Shown here: positions 48,186 through 49,498 of the stretch, in pieces | Layout: each line of letters begins with the position of its first letter | Position numbering within the stretch: the stretch's first letter is position 1 | From: Rhodospirillales bacterium | Lineage (GTDB): Bacteria; Pseudomonadota; Alphaproteobacteria; Reyranellales; Reyranellaceae | Reading direction: 5' to 3' | NCBI GenBank assembly: GCA_016185145.1 | Contig: JACPOB010000129.1 | Coordinates: forward strand, 1-49,498 | Length of the DNA stretch: 49,498 nt | The notes under the pieces: model-generated | Told to the model about the DNA's origin: nothing | What the model saw: only the letters and a program-made list of their open reading frames with translations | Database searches by the model: none | Position numbers and translations under genes: made by a program

Positions 48186-48400
48186 TCGCCCGCGCTATGG
48201 GTCGATGACTTGGCCTTCGGCCGTGCCGTTCAAGAGACGTCGCTTGGAGGCGGGCGAGAGCTACGCCGTCGAGCCCGGTCTCTACGTTCCCGGTGTCGGC
48301 GGGCTTTGCCGACGCCGTGATGGTCGGAACGCGCGCGCTGGCAATGTTTGTTTCGCCGGGCACAATCCATCCAGCCGATGCTGGCTTGACGGATTGCGCA
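48182..48400 (+). pseudogene. Remnant of an M24-family peptidase gene at the end of the ABC operon
   Basis: An ATG at 48182 overlaps the phosphodiesterase stop (ATGA) exactly as at the other junctions of this operon, but the frame closes after eight codons. From about 48240 one frame reads RRLEAGESYAVEPGLYVPGVGG, the metal-ligand Glu segment near the C-terminus of Xaa-Pro-type M24 peptidases. One base later (from 48302) the next frame continues GFADAVMVGTRALAMF and ends at TGA about 48400. The start and the C-terminal part survive, while the central 300 or so codons are gone and a frameshift remains. The family call rests on one short motif. Confidence 0.5.
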
Positions 48401-48626
48401 CGATGACGTGCCGAATGCTTCCGCCCTGTAGGACAGAAGCCCAACTTTCAGAAAATCGGTCTGGGTCCGGATGAACAACGACGAGGGACCGCTCCACTCG
48501 ACGGTCGAATTAGTCGCCGCGGTCGGGTCGTAATCCGATACGGTCGTGCCGCGGCATCCCACAATGCGGCTGGTTTGTTCGTAGCTCGCCCGCGCGGCAG
48601 CTTCGCAGCTGTATGGATCCGCGGTT
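48401..48626. other. Non-coding or unassigned stretch after the ABC operon
   Basis: No gene with a convincing start is seen. On the minus strand, part of this stretch is open in a frame containing YSCEAAARASYEQTSRIVGC and VEWSGPSSLFIRTQTDFLKVG. Its composition is less biased than a shadow frame, so it may be a decayed gene; there is no start or family match. Confidence 0.4.
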
Positions 48627-48896
48627 TCAGGCGTGCGGCGGCAGGTTGAACTTGGCGTCCAAGAGCGCCCTCTCGATGTCGGAAATGCCGGACGAATCGC
48701 CCGCCCTGCACCTTTCGACGGCAACCCTGCCCGTGACGTCCTGTGGATACCAGCCTCTCTTCTGGCTTTGGTTGAGATACGCGTCATACTTCGCGACCAA
48801 TGCCCGGCAATAGCGGGCATCACCCGGCTGGGCAAAAGCGGTCATCGGCAGCGAGATGGCGATGATGGCGAGCAGACCTTTCAGGGAAGTCATCAT
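48627..48896 (-). CDS. Small exported two-cysteine protein (copy 2)
   Basis: 89 aa from ATG 48896 (GGAG seven bases upstream); a start four codons earlier is possible. The signal peptide MMTSLKGLLAIIAISLPMTAFAQ is cleaved after AFA. The mature 67 residues, DARYCRALVAKYDAYLNQS..VAVERCRAGDSSGISDIERALLDAKFNLPPHA, share with the protein at 33317-33592 the YC-x-AL-x-x-KY-x-x-Y helix, the second Cys, GI-x-x-(L/I)E and the final AK-x-x-LP. A disulfide-bonded helical hairpin in the periplasm is likely. No function is known to me. It is isolated, between the decayed operon end and the right-hand repeat region. Confidence 0.78.
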   Translation of the reverse strand: MMTSLKGLLAIIAISLPMTAFAQPGDARYCRALVAKYDAYLNQSQKRGWYPQDVTGRVAVERCRAGDSSGISDIERALLDAKFNLPPHA

Positions 48897-49364
48897 GGTT
48901 CGCTCCATGGCTCGATGGTCGAACGATAGCTAAATGGTCGTCGAAGGCGGCCCCAATGGGGCTTTGGGGTTACGTTCGGCTGACGTGCTCCCGGCCATGC
49001 TCGAGATAGCCGATCGAAGAGCCCTGGCCGAACTGTGCTTCCTTCGGAGAGTTCGACTGTACCCAGAGCCCCTATGTGGCGGGCCACGTCGGATGAAGAT
49101 GAGAACTACATCTACGCCATAGCACTCTAATCTACCCGATCGGAACGAGGTATCGCCTTCGGGCAATTTCCATCCGCGGAGCATAGCTTCTTGCTTCCGT
49201 ACCTCGCGGCCGATCGCGACTTCCCTCCGAGGACGCGAGTCAAGCCCAAGTTCGATGTGGACCAACCACTTCTGACTCGCTCACCGTCCCGATCTAGCCA
49301 TCGGGCGGTGTTTGCTAGGGCTTCAGAGTGATGGTGAATGAGTCGGCTTGCGCCTGAGCTGCGG
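48897..49364. other. Gene-poor stretch with lower GC
   Basis: No confident gene. A minus-strand frame from TTG 49265 to 48930 (111 codons, containing VHIELGLDSRPRREVAIGREVRKQ and GRLECYGVDVVLIFIRRG) has plausible composition but no clear Shine-Dalgarno site or family match. Base composition is less GC-rich than in the rest of the window, consistent with acquired or decaying DNA next to a mobile element. Confidence 0.4.
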
Positions 49365-49482
49365 ATTCCGGGGCAAGTCGGCCACCCATTCCGATTTGAA
49401 GTCGGCCACTGATTCCGATTTGAAGCCGGCCACCGGTTCCGATCCAAGCCGGCCACCGATTCCGATTTGAAGTCGGCCACCC
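49365..49482. repeat. Five tandem 23-24 bp repeats, possible IS21-type terminus
   Basis: Units start at 49365, 49388, 49412, 49436 and 49459, with lengths of 23, 24, 24, 23 and 24. The consensus starts ATTCCGATTTGAAGTCGGCC and ends AC plus two bases. Units 2, 3 and 5 are nearly identical, while units 1 and 4 differ in the middle. Multiple short terminal repeats of this kind flank istA/istB in IS21-family elements, and similar GGCCGACTTCAAATCGG-type repeats are familiar beside such elements in Rhizobiales. The transposase would lie beyond the window, so the IS assignment is inferred. Confidence 0.75.
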
Positions 49483-49498
49483 TGTGGGTGGCGGGCGC

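Noticed and set aside
48230..48835. Long minus-strand frame after the ABC operon
   Set aside because: It overlaps the small exported protein gene in another frame and has no good start. Kept only as a note under the unassigned stretch.
49365..49482. CRISPR array
   Set aside because: The units are directly tandem with no unique spacers, and no cas genes are present.

Overview
The window is a high-GC chromosomal segment of an alphaproteobacterium. A Reyranella-like or other Rhodospirillales/Rhizobiales-type soil heterotroph is my best inference, drawn from codon use, three Bug-type (TctC) solute-binding proteins, and many amidohydrolases, SDR/GMC/2-hydroxyacid oxidoreductases and a Rieske oxygenase. 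There are no rRNA or tRNA genes, no CRISPR array and no phage genes that I can see. It is accessory catabolic and transport territory. Each edge carries what looks like an insertion-sequence terminus: an IS50/Tn5-like end at the left (1-137) and 23-24 bp tandem repeats that may be an IS21-type end at the right (49365-49482).

Layout. 272-4455 (minus): a secreted protein, a Gfo/Idh/MocA dehydrogenase, a luciferase-like oxidoreductase and a fumarase-superfamily lyase. 4589-9467 (plus): a large sortilin/BNR beta-propeller protein and a type-B carboxylesterase. 9761-13146: a Bug protein, two small exported proteins and a TTC38-like TPR protein. 13212-17579 (plus): SDR, dienelactone hydrolase, ClC antiporter and MHS-type transporter. 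17566-23403 (minus): a tightly coupled run of NHL protein, MetE-like protein, 2-hydroxyacid dehydrogenase and Bug protein, with a GMC oxidoreductase upstream. 23543-26325 (plus): a Pro/Thr-rich exported protein, a SnoaL-like protein and an N-acyl-D-amino-acid deacylase. 26322-33200 (mostly minus): a phospholipase D-like protein, then hydroxyisobutyrate-dehydrogenase-like protein, amidohydrolase, Bug protein, a second MetE-like protein and a small protein. 33317-36638: small exported protein, amidase, and a TetR regulator between two VOC proteins. 36746-41201 (minus): CutA/HtrA pair, glutamine-synthetase-like protein and Rieske oxygenase. 41323-48400 (plus): an IclR regulator and a peptide-type ABC operon ending in a GpdQ-like phosphodiesterase. 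In this operon the solute-binding gene has an in-frame amber codon and a terminal M24 peptidase gene is reduced to a scrap.

The most unusual feature is a set of long inverted repeats in several families (A1-A3, B1-B2, C1-C2, D1-D2, E). Each sits within a few bases of a stop codon. One (B1) runs into a gene and encodes its C-terminus, and another (E) fills the whole gap between a stop and the next start. Two families of small exported proteins recur within the window: a 'GY-V...DG-W-A' C-terminal domain in three copies, and a two-cysteine family in two copies. MetE-like genes are twice translationally coupled to neighbours in clusters that also hold a Bug receptor. These are the parts most likely to hold undescribed biology.
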